Positions 30,463 through 39,424 of a stretch of 41,997 bases of DNA are shown here, in pieces. The stretch spans positions 1 through 41,997 of the forward strand of contig VGEB01000015.1 in the NCBI GenBank assembly GCA_016869435.1, in the 5' to 3' direction. Made by a program: the position numbers and the translations under genes. The notes beneath the pieces were generated by a model. It worked only from the letters and a program-made list of their open reading frames with translations, had not been told where the DNA came from and did not search any database. Source of the DNA: Alphaproteobacteria bacterium. Lineage in GTDB: Bacteria > Pseudomonadota > Alphaproteobacteria > Rhizobiales > Beijerinckiaceae. Position 1 is the stretch's first letter; each line of letters starts with the position of its first letter.

Positions 30463-30843
30463 TTAGGTGAGATCGACCTTGGCGCCGACCTTTTCGAGGG
30501 CGGCCTTGATCTTCTCGGCTTCTTCCTTGCTCGCGCCTTCCTTGAGGGGCTTCGGCGCGCCTTCGACCAGGTCCTTGGCTTCCTTCAGGCCGAGGCCGGT
30601 GATCGCGCGGACCTCCTTGATGACCTCGATCTTCTTCTCGCCGGCCGCGGCCAGGATCACGTTGAACTCGGTCTTCTCCTCGGCGGCCGGGGCGGCGGCG
30701 GCGCCAGCGCCAGGAGCGGCGGCGACGGCGACAGCCGCTGCAGCCGACACGCCCCACTTCTCTTCAAGCATCTTGGCGAGCTCAGCCGCTTCGAGAACGG
30801 TAAGCGCCGAGAGGTCTTCGACGATCTTTTCCAGATTTGCCAT
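30463..30843 (-). CDS. rplL: 50S ribosomal protein L7/L12
   Basis: This 126-residue stalk protein has the N-terminal dimerisation helices (1-33), an Ala-rich hinge (34-55) and the globular C-terminal domain ending [19 protein letters not shown] and [10 protein letters not shown]. Length and sequence are typical. It begins 39 bp after rplJ ends, in the usual order. Confidence 0.99.
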   Translation of the reverse strand: MANLEKIVEDLSALTVLEAAELAKMLEEKWGVSAAAAVAVAAAPGAGAAAAPAAEEKTEFNVILAAAGEKKIEVIKEVRAITGLGLKEAKDLVEGAPKPLKEGASKEEAEKIKAALEKVGAKVDLT

Positions 30844-30882
30844 GATTGACGTCCTTTGAATTTGGTTCTGCGTGATGGCCTC

Positions 30883-31398
30883 TTAGGCCGCGTCTCGTTT
30901 GGCGTAAGCCCCGAACACGCGCGCGAGCTTGGCGGCCGGCGCGGTGGAGAGCTGAGCGATCTTGGTCGCGGGCGCCTGGATGAGGCCCACGAGCTTGCCG
31001 CGCAGTTCATCGAGGGACGGCATCGTCGCAAGCGACTTGACGCTGTCCGGATTCAGGGCAGTCTTGCCCATGGCGCCGCCGAGGATGACAAATTTGTTGT
31101 GATCCTTGGCGAAGGCCACGGCGACTTTCGGCGCCGCCACCGGATCGTCCGAATAGGCGATCAGGGTCGGCCCCTTGAGCAGGGGCGCGATAGAGGCGAC
31201 GTCGGCGCCATCGAGAGCGATCTTGGCGAGGCGGTTCTTGGCGACCTGGACCGTTGCGCCAGCGTTGCGGGCCTGCTTGCGCAGGTTCTGCAGCTGGGCC
31301 ACGGTCAGGCCGGAGTAGTGGGCGACGACGACGACGCCAGTCTTCGAAAAGACTTCGCGCAACGCCGCGACCGCTTCCTGTTTCTCCGCTCTGTCCAC
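30883..31398 (-). CDS. rplJ: 50S ribosomal protein L10
   Basis: This 171-residue protein anchors L7/L12 dimers to the ribosome stalk base and, with L12, commonly represses its own mRNA. The start is a GTG at 31398 (reading [10 protein letters not shown]), supported by a GAGAGAG ribosome-binding site and by the family N terminus; the frame stays open upstream but that part has no L10 similarity. It is the first gene of the rplJ-rplL-rpoB-rpoC unit, with no rplA or rplK before it. Confidence 0.98.
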   Translation of the reverse strand: MDRAEKQEAVAALREVFSKTGVVVVAHYSGLTVAQLQNLRKQARNAGATVQVAKNRLAKIALDGADVASIAPLLKGPTLIAYSDDPVAAPKVAVAFAKDHNKFVILGGAMGKTALNPDSVKSLATMPSLDELRGKLVGLIQAPATKIAQLSTAPAAKLARVFGAYAKRDAA

Positions 31399-31833
31399 GG
31401 TTGCTCTCTCTGAACTGGCGGGAAAACCCCGCCGGTTGCGACATGCCGCCCGCTTGCGGCGAGCGGCGCCGTAGATCCTGTCCCCGTCGCGGCGAGCCGC
31501 GGCGGTTGAAGGGGCGCGAACCAAATTCGAAGGACGCTTGCAGGGCGAGCCGCTTGCGCCATTAAAATTCCGGTTTCCCCGTCTATGCAGGCCGCCTTGG
31601 GGATGACGGATCTCCGTCCTCCTTCTGGCCGATTGAGCCGCTTTAGGGCCTAAACCCCTTGCGCGCGCCGGCAGTCTCGGACAGGACATGGCCGGACAGG
31701 ACACGAGGTTGAACCCCCGGGTCCTCCGGCCTATCCGCCGCCTTTTCCTAAGTCCTTGAAGCGACTTCGGTTAAGGCGGAAGCTCAAATCTGAAAACGGG
31801 GCCGCAGGTCGATTGGCCAGCCCCGGAGGGCCT
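31399..31833 (-). promoter_or_regulatory. Long rplJ 5' leader
   Basis: No credible gene lies in this stretch. Given the promoter at 31834-31862, the rplJ transcript would have a leader of about 430 nt. In many bacteria the rplJ leader binds the L10-L12 complex for feedback control, so this length suits an autoregulatory RNA. I cannot fold it reliably by eye, so no structure is claimed. Confidence 0.55.
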
Positions 31834-31862
31834 TATTTAAGGGGGACTGAACGGTTTGCCAA
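31834..31862 (-). promoter_or_regulatory. Sigma-70 promoter for rplJ-rplL-rpoB-rpoC
   Basis: Read on the minus strand, TTGGCA (31862-31857) is followed after 17 bp by TAAATA (31839-31834). Both hexamers are close to consensus and the spacing is ideal. It lies upstream of the L10 leader and downstream of the small secreted protein gene. Confidence 0.7.
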
Positions 31863-31910
31863 GGGGAAAAACCATGTTTTTCGCTCAATTCAGCGACTTC
31901 TCCGCCGGCG

Positions 31911-32198
31911 CTATCTACCCCGCGGCGTGAACTCCATCCTCATCCGGCCGCCGCGCCCGTAAGACGCCTGCGCGCCGCCGTAGCGCGGCCGAGGACGATA
32001 GGCGCTGCCGCCTGAGCCGCCATGCGCGCCTTCGCTCGCCATGCCGGGGTAGGTCGCGCCGTGCTGGCCGCGCGTTGGCCCGAAGGAGGCGAGGCAACGG
32101 TTATAGGCGTCGGCCTCCTGAATTTTCTCGCAGTCGGCGATCGATCCTGGCGCGGCGAGGGCGGGAACGGCGAGGAGGAGACTCACCAGCAGCGCCAT
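31911..32198 (-). CDS. Small secreted protein, Gly/Arg/Tyr-rich tail
   Basis: This 95-residue protein has a clear signal peptide (LLVSLLLAVPALAAP) and a short mature domain with two cysteines in DCEKIQEADAYNRCLASFGP (C23 and C35), probably a disulfide. A Gly, Tyr and Arg-rich tail follows. It resembles small secreted proteins of unknown function in Hyphomicrobiales. The ATG at 32198 follows a palindromic repeat and has no clear ribosome-binding site; the open frame continues upstream through that repeat, so the repeat may have displaced the original start region. Confidence 0.7.
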   Translation of the reverse strand: MALLVSLLLAVPALAAPGSIADCEKIQEADAYNRCLASFGPTRGQHGATYPGMASEGAHGGSGGSAYRPRPRYGGAQASYGRGGRMRMEFTPRGR

Positions 32199-32206
32199 CA
32201 CAAGGC

Positions 32207-32288
32207 CGTCATTGCGAGGAGCGCAGCGACGACGCAATCCAGCGGCAGCGCCGCGGTTCTGGATTGCTTCGCTTCGCTCGCAATGACG
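32207..32288. repeat. Palindromic dispersed repeat, family A
   Basis: The arms CGTCATTGCGAG...GCAATCCAG and CTGGATTGC...CTCGCAATGACG are near-perfect inverted repeats around a GC-rich centre. This is the kind of REP-like element whose translation gives the telltale CERSEAIQ string. It lies between the pheT stop and the small secreted protein. Confidence 0.85.
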
Positions 32289-32308
32289 ACCCACGCGATG
32301 GCCGTCGG

Positions 32309-34723
32309 TCATCCTCTCAGCGTCGCGCCGCATTTCTTTGCCGCCTCCGAAACGATTTTCTGCGCCACCGCCTCGATTTCCGCGTCGGTCAGCGTCTTTT
32401 CGCGCGGCTGCAGGGTGACGGCAAGGCCGATCGATTTTTTGCCCTCCGGAACGCCTTTTCCCTCATAGAGGTCGAATACGGCGACATCGGCGATCAAGGT
32501 CCGGTCGGCCCCCTGCGCCGCTTTCACCAGATCGCCGGCCGGACTGGCGCGATCGACGATGAAGGCGAAATCGCGCGAGACCGGTTGGAGATCGGAAATC
32601 TCCAGCTTCGGCTTGATTTTCGTCGGCTTCGGCTTGGGCGCGGGGAGGGCGTCGAGAATGATCTCGAAAGCTGCGACCGGCCCCTCGACGTCCATGGTTT
32701 TCAGCGCGCGCGGATGCAATTCGCCGAAATGACCGACGATCGTCTTTGGCCCGAATTGCAGCGTCGCCGAGCGGCCGGGATGAAACCATGCCGGTCCGCC
32801 TGGAACGATCTGCAAGCCGCCGGTCGCGACGCCGAGCGCGCCAAGCAGCGCTATCGCGTCTTCCTTTGCGTCGAAGGCGCTGGCCTCATGCGCCGACGCC
32901 GACCAGTGACGCCCGGCGCCGGCGAGTCCGCGCCGCACGCCCGCAGCCGCAAGGCGCTGGCCGGTTTCCGCGGCGTCGAGGAAAATCTGGCCGACCTCGA
33001 AGAGGTTCTGATCGCCGAGGCCGCGCGCTGCGTTGCGCCCCGCGGCGGCCACGAGACCGGGGAGCAGGCTCGGCCGCATGTCGGAAAGATCGGCGGCGAT
33101 CGGATTGGCGAGCGCCAGCGCCGGCTTGCCGCCGCCAAAGGCCTCCGCCTGCTCCTTGGAGACGAAGGACCAGGTCACCGCCTCGACAAGGCCCTGGCCG
33201 GCGAGCGCGCGGCGGGAGTTGCGCGCGCGCTTCTGCATCATGGTCAGCGCCGGCGGCGCGACGCCGTCGGCGCGGGGCAGCGGCGTCGACGGCACATTGT
33301 CGACGCCGATCATCCGCACGACTTCCTCGACGATGTCGGCCTTGCTCTCGATGTCCGGGCGCCATGTCGGGACGGCGATGCGCGCGTCGGCGTCGCCGCG
33401 CTTCTCGACGCTAAAGCCGAGACGTTCGAGAATCATGGTCGCTTGCGCAGGCTCAACGTCGATTCCGGCGAGCCGCTTGATCTCGCCCCAGGGGAAATCG
33501 ATGACGCGCGGCGCGCGTGGAACCACCCCGGCGAGCGCGAGCTCCGACGGCTCGCCGCCGCAAAATTCGAGCACGAGCTGCGTCGCGAGTTCGATGCCCG
33601 GCAGCGCAAAGGCCGGATCGACGCCGCGCTCGAAGCGATATCGCGCATCGGTGACGATGCCGAGCTTGCGGCCGGTGTGGGCGATATTCATCGGGTCCCA
33701 CAGCGCCGTCTCGATCAGCACGTCGGTTGTCGATTCGTCGCAGCCCGACGCTTCGCCGCCCATGACGCCCGCAAGCGATTCAGGCCCGTTATCGTCGCAG
33801 ATGACGACCATGCTCTCATCGAGTTCATAGGTCCGTCCGTCGAGCGCAAGCAGCGTCTCGGCCTTCTTCGCGCGGCGCACGACAAGATCGCCCTTCACCT
33901 TTTTCGCGTCGAAGACATGGAGCGGGCGGGCGCGGTCGAAGGTGAGGAAATTGGTGATGTCGACCAGCGCATTGATCGGGCGAAGGCCGATTTCGCGCAA
34001 GCGCGCCTGCAGCCAGGCGGGGCTTGGTCCATTCTTGACGCCGCGCACCAAGCGCAGGCCGAAGAAGGGTGCGAGATGCTTGTCTTCTTCTTTAAAATCG
34101 AGCGTCACGCCGACGGGGCAGGGGAATTTGCCCTCGACCGGCAGAATGTCTTTTGTCTTGAGGACGCCGAGCTCCGCCGCGGCAAGATCGCGCGCGATTC
34201 CATAGACGCCGGCGGCGTCGGGCCGGTTCGGCGTCAGATTGATTTCGATGATTGGATCGTCGAGTCCGGCCCATTGCGCGTAAGAGGCGCCGACCGGCGC
34301 GTCTTCGGGCAGATCGATGATCCCTTCGTGATCGTTGGAAAGTTCGAGTTCGGCCGAGGAACAGAGCATGCCGAGCGACTCGACGCCGCGGATGACGCCC
34401 TTGCCGAGCGTGATCTTCTTGCCGGGGATGTATGTTCCTGGCGCCGAAAAGACGCTCTTCATGCCGGTGCGGGCGTTGGGCGCGCCGCAGACGACCTGCA
34501 CAGGCGCGCCGCTTCCCGTATCGACAGTGCAGACGCGCAAACGGTCGGCGTTGGGATGCGGCTTCGCCTCGATCACTTTCGCGATAGTGAAGTCTTTGAG
34601 CTGCGCGGCGGGGTCATGCACATGCTCGACTTCGAGGCCGATGCGCGTCAGCGTTTCGACGATCTCGCTAAGCGAGGCCGATGTGTCGAGATGTTCCTTG
34701 AGCCAGGAGAGGGTCAATTTCAT
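32309..34723 (-). CDS. pheT: Phenylalanyl-tRNA synthetase subunit beta
   Basis: This full-length beta subunit of 804 residues forms the alpha2-beta2 enzyme that charges tRNA-Phe. The N-terminal tRNA-binding (EMAP-like) domain is at about 39-150 ([20 protein letters not shown]), followed by the B3/B4 editing region, the B5 segment and the C-terminal FDX-ACB anticodon-binding domain (about 710-804; [16 protein letters not shown]). It is 190 bp downstream of pheS; that spacer holds two repeat hairpins, so the genes are coordinated but not tightly coupled. Confidence 0.98.
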   Translation of the reverse strand: MKLTLSWLKEHLDTSASLSEIVETLTRIGLEVEHVHDPAAQLKDFTIAKVIEAKPHPNADRLRVCTVDTGSGAPVQVVCGAPNARTGMKSVFSAPGTYIPGKKITLGKGVIRGVESLGMLCSSAELELSNDHEGIIDLPEDAPVGASYAQWAGLDDPIIEINLTPNRPDAAGVYGIARDLAAAELGVLKTKDILPVEGKFPCPVGVTLDFKEEDKHLAPFFGLRLVRGVKNGPSPAWLQARLREIGLRPINALVDITNFLTFDRARPLHVFDAKKVKGDLVVRRAKKAETLLALDGRTYELDESMVVICDDNGPESLAGVMGGEASGCDESTTDVLIETALWDPMNIAHTGRKLGIVTDARYRFERGVDPAFALPGIELATQLVLEFCGGEPSELALAGVVPRAPRVIDFPWGEIKRLAGIDVEPAQATMILERLGFSVEKRGDADARIAVPTWRPDIESKADIVEEVVRMIGVDNVPSTPLPRADGVAPPALTMMQKRARNSRRALAGQGLVEAVTWSFVSKEQAEAFGGGKPALALANPIAADLSDMRPSLLPGLVAAAGRNAARGLGDQNLFEVGQIFLDAAETGQRLAAAGVRRGLAGAGRHWSASAHEASAFDAKEDAIALLGALGVATGGLQIVPGGPAWFHPGRSATLQFGPKTIVGHFGELHPRALKTMDVEGPVAAFEIILDALPAPKPKPTKIKPKLEISDLQPVSRDFAFIVDRASPAGDLVKAAQGADRTLIADVAVFDLYEGKGVPEGKKSIGLAVTLQPREKTLTDAEIEAVAQKIVSEAAKKCGATLRG

Positions 34724-34763
34724 ATGGCGGCTTTAATGTTGCGCGGCGCTGCGATCTCCCGCA

Positions 34764-34900
34764 CGTCATGCCCGCGCTTGTCGCGGGCATCCACGCCGTG
34801 AGGCTGCGGAGTGATGAAAGTGAGCGGCGCCATTTTTGTCTCTTGTCTCTATTACTGTGCTTCTTCGCGTGGATGGCCGGGACAAGCCCGGCCATGACGC
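34764..34900. repeat. Pair of palindromic repeat units in the pheS-pheT spacer, family B
   Basis: Two hairpins of related design sit in opposite orientation: ATGCCCGCG-CTTGT-CGCGGGCAT (34768-34790) and ATGGCCGGG-ACAAG-CCCGGCCAT (34874-34896). The outer arms (CGTCATG...GGCATCCACG and CGTGGATGGCC...CATGACG) can pair with one another. This BIME-like arrangement fills most of the intergenic space. Confidence 0.85.
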
Positions 34901-34913
34901 GGAGAGATTGTCG

Positions 34914-36020
34914 TTAACTGCTCAACCCTCCCGCCAGCGACGGGAAGTCGAGCGGCCTGAACCCATAATGCTCCAGCCAGCGCGTATCGGCGTCGAAAAA
35001 GGCGCGCAGGTCCGACATGCCATATTTCAGCATCGCCAGCCGGTCGACGCCGACGCCGAAGGCGAAGCCCTGATAGCGGTCGGGATCGATGCCGCAATTC
35101 CTGAGCACGTTGGGGTGCACCATGCCGCAGCCCAAAATCTCCATCCAGTCTTCGCCCTCGCCGAAGCGGATTTCACCGCCCTGGCGCCGGCATTGAACGT
35201 CGACCTCCATCGACGGTTCGGTGAAGGGGAAGAAGGAGGGACGAAAGCGCAGTTTCACGCCCTTCACTTCGAAGAAGCTCTTCAAAAATTCTTCGAGAGT
35301 CCATTTGAGATGCCCAAGATGCGTGATCTCGTCGATGACGAGGCCCTCGATCTGATGGAACATCGGCGTATGGGTCTGGTCGAAATCGCAGCGATAGACC
35401 CGGCCCGGACAGATGACCCGGATCGGCGGCTTCTGCGCCAGCATGGTGCGCACCTGCACCGGGCTCGTATGAGTCCGCAGCAGCCGCTTCTCGCCGCCTT
35501 CCGGCGCGAGGAAAAACGTGTCCTGCATTTCCCGCGCGGGATGGCCTTCGGGGAAATTGAGCTTGGTGAAATTATAATCGTCGCTTTCGATGTCCGGCCC
35601 TTCGGCGACGGCGAAGCCCATATCGGCGAAAATGATCGAGAGTTCGTCCGTGACCTGCGAAATCGGGTGAATGCGCCCGCGCTCCAGCGGGCTGGCCGGC
35701 GCCGGCAAGGTCATGTCGAGAGTCTCAGCTGCAAGCCGAGCGTCGAGCGCCGCGCCCGCAAGCGACTCGCGTCGCGCGGCGATGGCTTCGGCGGCCCTGT
35801 CCTTCAGCGCGTTGATTTTCGCGCCCTCGGTCTTGCGGTCCTCGGGCGACATTTTGCCCAGGCTCGCGAGCAGCGCCGAAATCGCGCCCTTCTTGCCGAG
35901 CGCGGCAAGACGCACGGCTTCGAGCGCCGCTTCGTCGGCGGCTTCATCGATCTGGCGCAGCGTATCTTCTTCGAGTTTGGCGATGTCGGTCATGGCGGTT
36001 TCGATTTTCGCGAAGGCCAT
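34914..36020 (-). CDS. pheS: Phenylalanyl-tRNA synthetase subunit alpha
   Basis: This catalytic alpha subunit of 368 residues has an N-terminal coiled coil (about 10-95) and the class II synthetase core. Motif 2 is seen around [20 protein letters not shown], and motif 3 near [18 protein letters not shown]. The ATG at 36020 is preferred because GGATGAGGA lies just before it; the ATG at 35993 ([10 protein letters not shown]) gives 359 residues and also fits the family, but lacks a ribosome-binding site. It is transcribed from a repeat-rich intergenic region. Confidence 0.97.
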   Translation of the reverse strand: MAFAKIETAMTDIAKLEEDTLRQIDEAADEAALEAVRLAALGKKGAISALLASLGKMSPEDRKTEGAKINALKDRAAEAIAARRESLAGAALDARLAAETLDMTLPAPASPLERGRIHPISQVTDELSIIFADMGFAVAEGPDIESDDYNFTKLNFPEGHPAREMQDTFFLAPEGGEKRLLRTHTSPVQVRTMLAQKPPIRVICPGRVYRCDFDQTHTPMFHQIEGLVIDEITHLGHLKWTLEEFLKSFFEVKGVKLRFRPSFFPFTEPSMEVDVQCRRQGGEIRFGEGEDWMEILGCGMVHPNVLRNCGIDPDRYQGFAFGVGVDRLAMLKYGMSDLRAFFDADTRWLEHYGFRPLDFPSLAGGLSS

Positions 36021-36025
36021 TGCGT

Positions 36026-36166
36026 CCTCATCCTGAGGAGCCCGCGCCCAAGCCGGCTTGCCCGACTTGGGCGCGGGCGTCTCGAAGGACGAGGACGCAG
36101 AGCGCGTCCTATGCCCTCGTGCTTCGAGACGGCTCCTGCGGAGCCTCCTCAGCATGAGGGCATAGA
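36026..36166. repeat. Complex palindromic repeat upstream of pheS, family C
   Basis: CCTCATCCTGAGGAGC...GTCTCGAAGGACGAGG is followed by an inverted, diverged copy CCCTCGTGCTTCGAGAC...GAGCCTCCTCAGCATGAGGG. A nested palindrome (CCGCGCCCAAG...CTTGGGCGCGG) lies inside the first half. This resembles repeat families widespread in Hyphomicrobiales. Its right end reaches to within about 140 bp of the pta gene. Confidence 0.85.
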
Positions 36167-36252
36167 ATGAGCCGTTCGCGCCGGGAGTTCTTGCGCCGCG
36201 TTCTGCCACGCGGGGGGCGTTCTGTCGAGAACGCGATCGAGTCCAATGTTTC

Positions 36253-36301
36253 GAGCGCGCCTTGTGCGAAAAACCGGATTCCACTTTTTCGCAGCGCGCT
36301 C
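36253..36301. repeat. Palindromic element at the 3' end of pta, family D
   Basis: The outer arms GAGCGCGC / GCGCGCTC (36253-36260 and 36294-36301) enclose TGCGAAAAACCGGATTCCACTTTTTCGCA (36265-36293), itself an imperfect inverted repeat. The element begins exactly at the pta stop codon, so it could form a hairpin at the end of that transcript. It looks like another dispersed rhizobial-type repeat. Confidence 0.75.
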
Positions 36302-37293
36302 TACGGCGTGGCGCGGGGCCGGTGGGTGAAAATCTGCGCCAGCGCCGAAGAGACGACGCGGGAGCCGACGTCATCGGCGCGGCTGGTCAGGACGATCGGA
36401 ACGCGCGCGCCGAGCACCAGCCCCGCCGTGTCGGCGCCGCCAAGGAAGACGAGCTGCTTGGCCAGAATATTGCCGGCCTCGAGATCGGGCGCGACGAGAA
36501 TGTCGGCGTCGCCGGCGACCGCGGACTTGATCTGCTTGGCGTCGGCGGCTTCGCGTGAAATGGCGTTGTCGAAGGCGAGCGGCCCGTCGAGTTCGGCGCC
36601 GGCGATCTGGCCGCGGTCCGCCATTTTGCAGAGCGCCGCCGCCTCGATGGTCGAAGGGATTTTGCCTTCGACCGTCTCCACCGCCGACAGCAGCGCCACC
36701 TTGGGACGTTCGATGCCGATCGCATGCGCGAGGTCGACGGCGTTGCGCACGATGTCCCGCTTGATGTCGAGAGTCGGCGCGATGTTGATCGCGGCGTCGG
36801 TGACGAGCAGCAGCTTGGGATAGGTTGGCGCATCGATGACGAAGACATGGCTGATCCGCCGCTCGGTTCGCAGCCCGGCGCCGTCGCGCACGACGGCGGT
36901 CATCACCTCGTCGGTATGCAGCGCGCCTTTCATCAGCGCGTGCAGACGGCCGCGGCGCACGAGCTCAACCGCTTCATCGACGGCGGCGTGGCTATGCGGG
37001 GCGTCGACGATTTCGATCCCATCCAGAGAGACGCCGCTCGTACGCGCGGCCGCCTCGATTTTCGCCCGAGGTCCAATAAAGGTTGGGACGATCAGGCCTT
37101 TGTCGCGGGCGGCGATCGCGCCTTCGATCGAACGGGCGTCGCAAGGATGGATGACGCCCATGCGAATGGGCGGCAACGCCCGCGCCCGGCGCACCAGCGC
37201 ATCGAGCAGCGCGCCGCGCGCGCGGGCCTGAGCCACCATGGACCAGGGCGGGCGCGACGTCGCCATCGGTTCACACCCTGGGCTCTGGCTCAT
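36301..37293 (-). CDS. Phosphate acetyl/butyryltransferase
   Basis: This 330-residue enzyme of the PTA/PTB family moves an acyl group between CoA and phosphate. It shows the family features [41 protein letters not shown] and [22 protein letters not shown], and ends [18 protein letters not shown]. Length suits the short PTA/PTB form rather than long Pta with an N-terminal DRTGG domain; acetyl versus butyryl preference is not evident. An acetate or butyrate kinase partner is not in the window. The first 35 residues (before [10 protein letters not shown]) look unconserved, so a later start is possible. Confidence 0.9.
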   Translation of the reverse strand: MSQSPGCEPMATSRPPWSMVAQARARGALLDALVRRARALPPIRMGVIHPCDARSIEGAIAARDKGLIVPTFIGPRAKIEAAARTSGVSLDGIEIVDAPHSHAAVDEAVELVRRGRLHALMKGALHTDEVMTAVVRDGAGLRTERRISHVFVIDAPTYPKLLLVTDAAINIAPTLDIKRDIVRNAVDLAHAIGIERPKVALLSAVETVEGKIPSTIEAAALCKMADRGQIAGAELDGPLAFDNAISREAADAKQIKSAVAGDADILVAPDLEAGNILAKQLVFLGGADTAGLVLGARVPIVLTSRADDVGSRVVSSALAQIFTHRPRATP

Positions 37294-37308
37294 GCGCTTC
37301 TCCTTTGC

Positions 37309-37830
37309 TCACATCGGCGGATCGCGGGCGACGCGATCGACAAAGAATTTTGTCGCGCGCGCCCAGGACTGATCATTATCGCCGCGAAAATCGAAGCCTT
37401 GATGATAAATCATTTCGCCCGTCGAGGCGCGCGCGATTGAAACGGCCATGCTGAGAATCAGCGTGCTGACCTTATTGACGACGCCGGTGAGCACGAGATT
37501 GGCGCCGGCCTTCGTGGCAAGCGACGCTTCGCAGCCATTGCAGGTGCGAATGTATGTCCGCTTGAGGATCGCGTCGAGATCCGCCGCAATCGGCGCCCGA
37601 TCGACGACGTCATAGACCCCTCGGGCGGCGAGCCCAGCAGCGATGTCGTCCCGCGCACGCGCCAGTCTTTTCGCATGTTCGGCGCTTTGATCGACAGGCT
37701 CGTTCGACGTGTCGATCAATTCGAAATCTAGAACGAGCAGACGCCGTCGTGGCTCTTGCGACGATGCGGATGCGGCTCGAAACAGAGGCAGGAGCAGGCC
37801 GAAGACGAGCAGCCTGCGGCGCCCGATCAT
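37309..37830 (-). CDS. DUF3280-type secreted protein
   Basis: This 173-residue protein starts with a signal peptide (RRRLLVFGLLLPLFRAASA) and matches the DUF3280/DUF2380 pattern as I know it: LLVLDFELIDTS, a CNGCEASLATKAGANLVLTG block and NKVSTLILSMAVSI. A C-x-x-C pair (C95, C98 region) could bind metal or form a disulfide. Such proteins are frequent near methanol-oxidation or stress genes of methylotrophs, but no function is known to me. It overlaps the YgjP-like gene start/stop by 4 bp (ATGA), so the two are coupled. Confidence 0.75.
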   Translation of the reverse strand: MIGRRRLLVFGLLLPLFRAASASSQEPRRRLLVLDFELIDTSNEPVDQSAEHAKRLARARDDIAAGLAARGVYDVVDRAPIAADLDAILKRTYIRTCNGCEASLATKAGANLVLTGVVNKVSTLILSMAVSIARASTGEMIYHQGFDFRGDNDQSWARATKFFVDRVARDPPM

Positions 37831-38591
37831 CGCGCCTTGGCCCCATATTTATGTAGATGCGCGCCATGGGCCGAGAGCCAGGCTTCGGCGCGATCCGTCT
37901 CGCCGCAAAGCCGCCGCGTCAATTTCCAAAATCGCGGCGAGTGATCGAGATGGACCAGATGCGCCACCTCATGGGCGGCGAGATAGTCGAGGACGAAGGA
38001 CGGCGCCATGATAAGCCGCCAAGAAAAATTGAGCGAGCCGGATGCGGAGCACGATCCCCATCGGCTGATCGGATCGCGAAGGCCGACGCCCCGCGGCGGC
38101 AGGCTCAGGGCGGCGGTATGGCGCGCGACCGCCTCCTCAAGGTCATTGCGCGCTTCGCGCTTGAAATGATCCTGAACGCGCCGATGGACATGCGCCGCCT
38201 GACCGGCGACGCAGAGCGCGAATGGAACCTCGGAGTCGTCACGAGGCTCGATCCAGGTGACGCCGCGGCGTTCCGGATGGTGGGCGATCATGTGATCGAC
38301 GCCGCGCAGCGGCGTGACCGAACCGTGCGCGAAGGGAATGGTTTCGGGCAATCTGTTGAGCCGCGCCGCGATCCAGGCGGCGTGGCGCTGGGCGAAATCG
38401 CGAGCGTCCCGCAATGACGCCCGCTGCGGCATGGTCAGCACCGCGTCGCGCGCGGCGAAGCGCACCCGCAACGTAAATCGACGCGCGTTCTGCGACCTGC
38501 GCAGAGCGACGAGAATCGTTTCACCCGCGTGAACTAATGTGAGAGTCGACGCGCCGCTCGGCGCCGGTCCTTCGCGCAGGAGTCGCAGCAT
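37827..38591 (-). CDS. YgjP-like zinc metallopeptidase (DUF45/M48-like)
   Basis: This 254-residue protein belongs to the YgjP/DUF45 family of SprT-like metallopeptidases. The active site HEVAH lies at 207-211, with third ligand H217 in HLDHSPRFW and the family signature RWGSCSASGSLNFSWRL at 177-193. No signal peptide is seen, so it is cytosolic. Its role is unknown; relatives have been linked to protein quality control and DNA-protein crosslink repair. The only close start is the ATG at 38591, which abuts a 10 bp inverted repeat. An in-frame TGA two codons upstream rules out a longer form. Confidence 0.9.
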   Translation of the reverse strand: MLRLLREGPAPSGASTLTLVHAGETILVALRRSQNARRFTLRVRFAARDAVLTMPQRASLRDARDFAQRHAAWIAARLNRLPETIPFAHGSVTPLRGVDHMIAHHPERRGVTWIEPRDDSEVPFALCVAGQAAHVHRRVQDHFKREARNDLEEAVARHTAALSLPPRGVGLRDPISRWGSCSASGSLNFSWRLIMAPSFVLDYLAAHEVAHLVHLDHSPRFWKLTRRLCGETDRAEAWLSAHGAHLHKYGAKAR

Positions 38592-38624
38592 GACTCACAT
38601 GCTAGCGCAAAGGCCATGTGAGTC
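38592..38624. promoter_or_regulatory. Perfect inverted repeat at the YgjP-like start codon
   Basis: GACTCACATG (38592-38601) and CATGTGAGTC (38615-38624) are perfect 10 bp arms with a 13 bp spacer, directly adjoining the ATG at 38591. It could be an operator or an mRNA hairpin that hides the ribosome-binding region. Confidence 0.6.
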
Positions 38625-38643
38625 GCGAGTTCGAAAATTGCGG

Positions 38644-38665
38644 GCAAGCAAAATTTTTTGCTTGC
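38644..38665 (-). terminator. Terminator-like hairpin downstream of SCO1 gene
   Basis: A 22 bp perfect palindrome GCAAGCAAAA-TT-TTTTGCTTGC lies 40 bp after the stop of the SCO1 gene. The T-run is inside the stem rather than after it, so it can act as a terminator by the A-tail/U-tail pairing style, probably in both directions. Confidence 0.6.
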
Positions 38666-38705
38666 AGGGCTCTCCGCGCGGCTCTTCGGTTGTCGACGAC
38701 GACGG

Positions 38706-39353
38706 TTAGAGATAGCGCTGAAGATCGCGCACAGCTTCGGCTGGGCGACGCGCCACGTTGAACGTGGAGACAAAGCGGCCGTTCTTGTCCATCAGGTAAA
38801 CGACGGTGGTGTGGTCGACGGAATAATCTTCGTCCTTGCCGCCCGCGCGCTTCGAGAAGATTCGATATTCGCGCAGCACCGGATCGATCGAAGCGCGCGG
38901 CCCGGTGACGCCAATGATGCGCGGATCGAAATTGGAAAGATAATCTTTGAGCGTCTCGGCGGTGTCTCGCTCGGGATCGACGGTGACGAACATCGCGCCG
39001 ACCTTCGCATCGGGCCCCATCGCCCGCAGGATCTCCGACATTTCGAAGAGCGTCGTATGGCAAATGTCGGGGCAGTGCGTATAGCCGAAGAAGACCAGGA
39101 AGGGACGCCCGAGGAAATCCTGTTCGGTCACCTGCTGCCCGGTGTGCGCCGTAAGCTGAAACGGCCCGCCGATCGACTCCGTCGACGTCGTCGGCCTGCC
39201 GCTGGTGAAGTAAACGAAGGCGGCGAAGATCGCCGCGAAGACGGCGCCGACGCCGATCAGCAGCGGCTTTGACATGCTTGGTCCGCTCGCGGATTGCGCG
39301 CTCTTTGCGCCGCGCTTCAATCCTTTTGCGCCACTCTTCGATCCGTTGGCCAT
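38706..39353 (-). CDS. SCO1/SenC family copper chaperone
   Basis: This 215-residue membrane-anchored protein has an uncleaved N-terminal helix (about 29-50) and a thioredoxin-fold periplasmic domain. Copper ligands are in place: C94 and C98 (THCPDICHT) and H181 (SVDHTT). It should deliver copper to the CuA centre of cytochrome oxidase or defend against thiol stress. An AGGAAA ribosome-binding site supports the ATG at 39353; the polar first 26 residues (Lys, Ser, Gly) are unusual in the family and an ATG at 39275 is the alternative. No cytochrome oxidase genes are in the window. Confidence 0.94.
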   Translation of the reverse strand: MANGSKSGAKGLKRGAKSAQSASGPSMSKPLLIGVGAVFAAIFAAFVYFTSGRPTTSTESIGGPFQLTAHTGQQVTEQDFLGRPFLVFFGYTHCPDICHTTLFEMSEILRAMGPDAKVGAMFVTVDPERDTAETLKDYLSNFDPRIIGVTGPRASIDPVLREYRIFSKRAGGKDEDYSVDHTTVVYLMDKNGRFVSTFNVARRPAEAVRDLQRYL

Positions 39354-39424
39354 GTTGCGTTTCCTGCGATTGTTATCATGGGCGGCGCGTCGCCGCAGCG
39401 GCTCCGTCGGGCGGGCCGGAATAG

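Noticed and set aside
31305-31704. Upstream in-frame extension of rplJ
   Set aside because: The frame stays open for about 100 codons before the GTG but has no similarity to L10, and the ribosome-binding site and family N terminus both point to the GTG at 31398.
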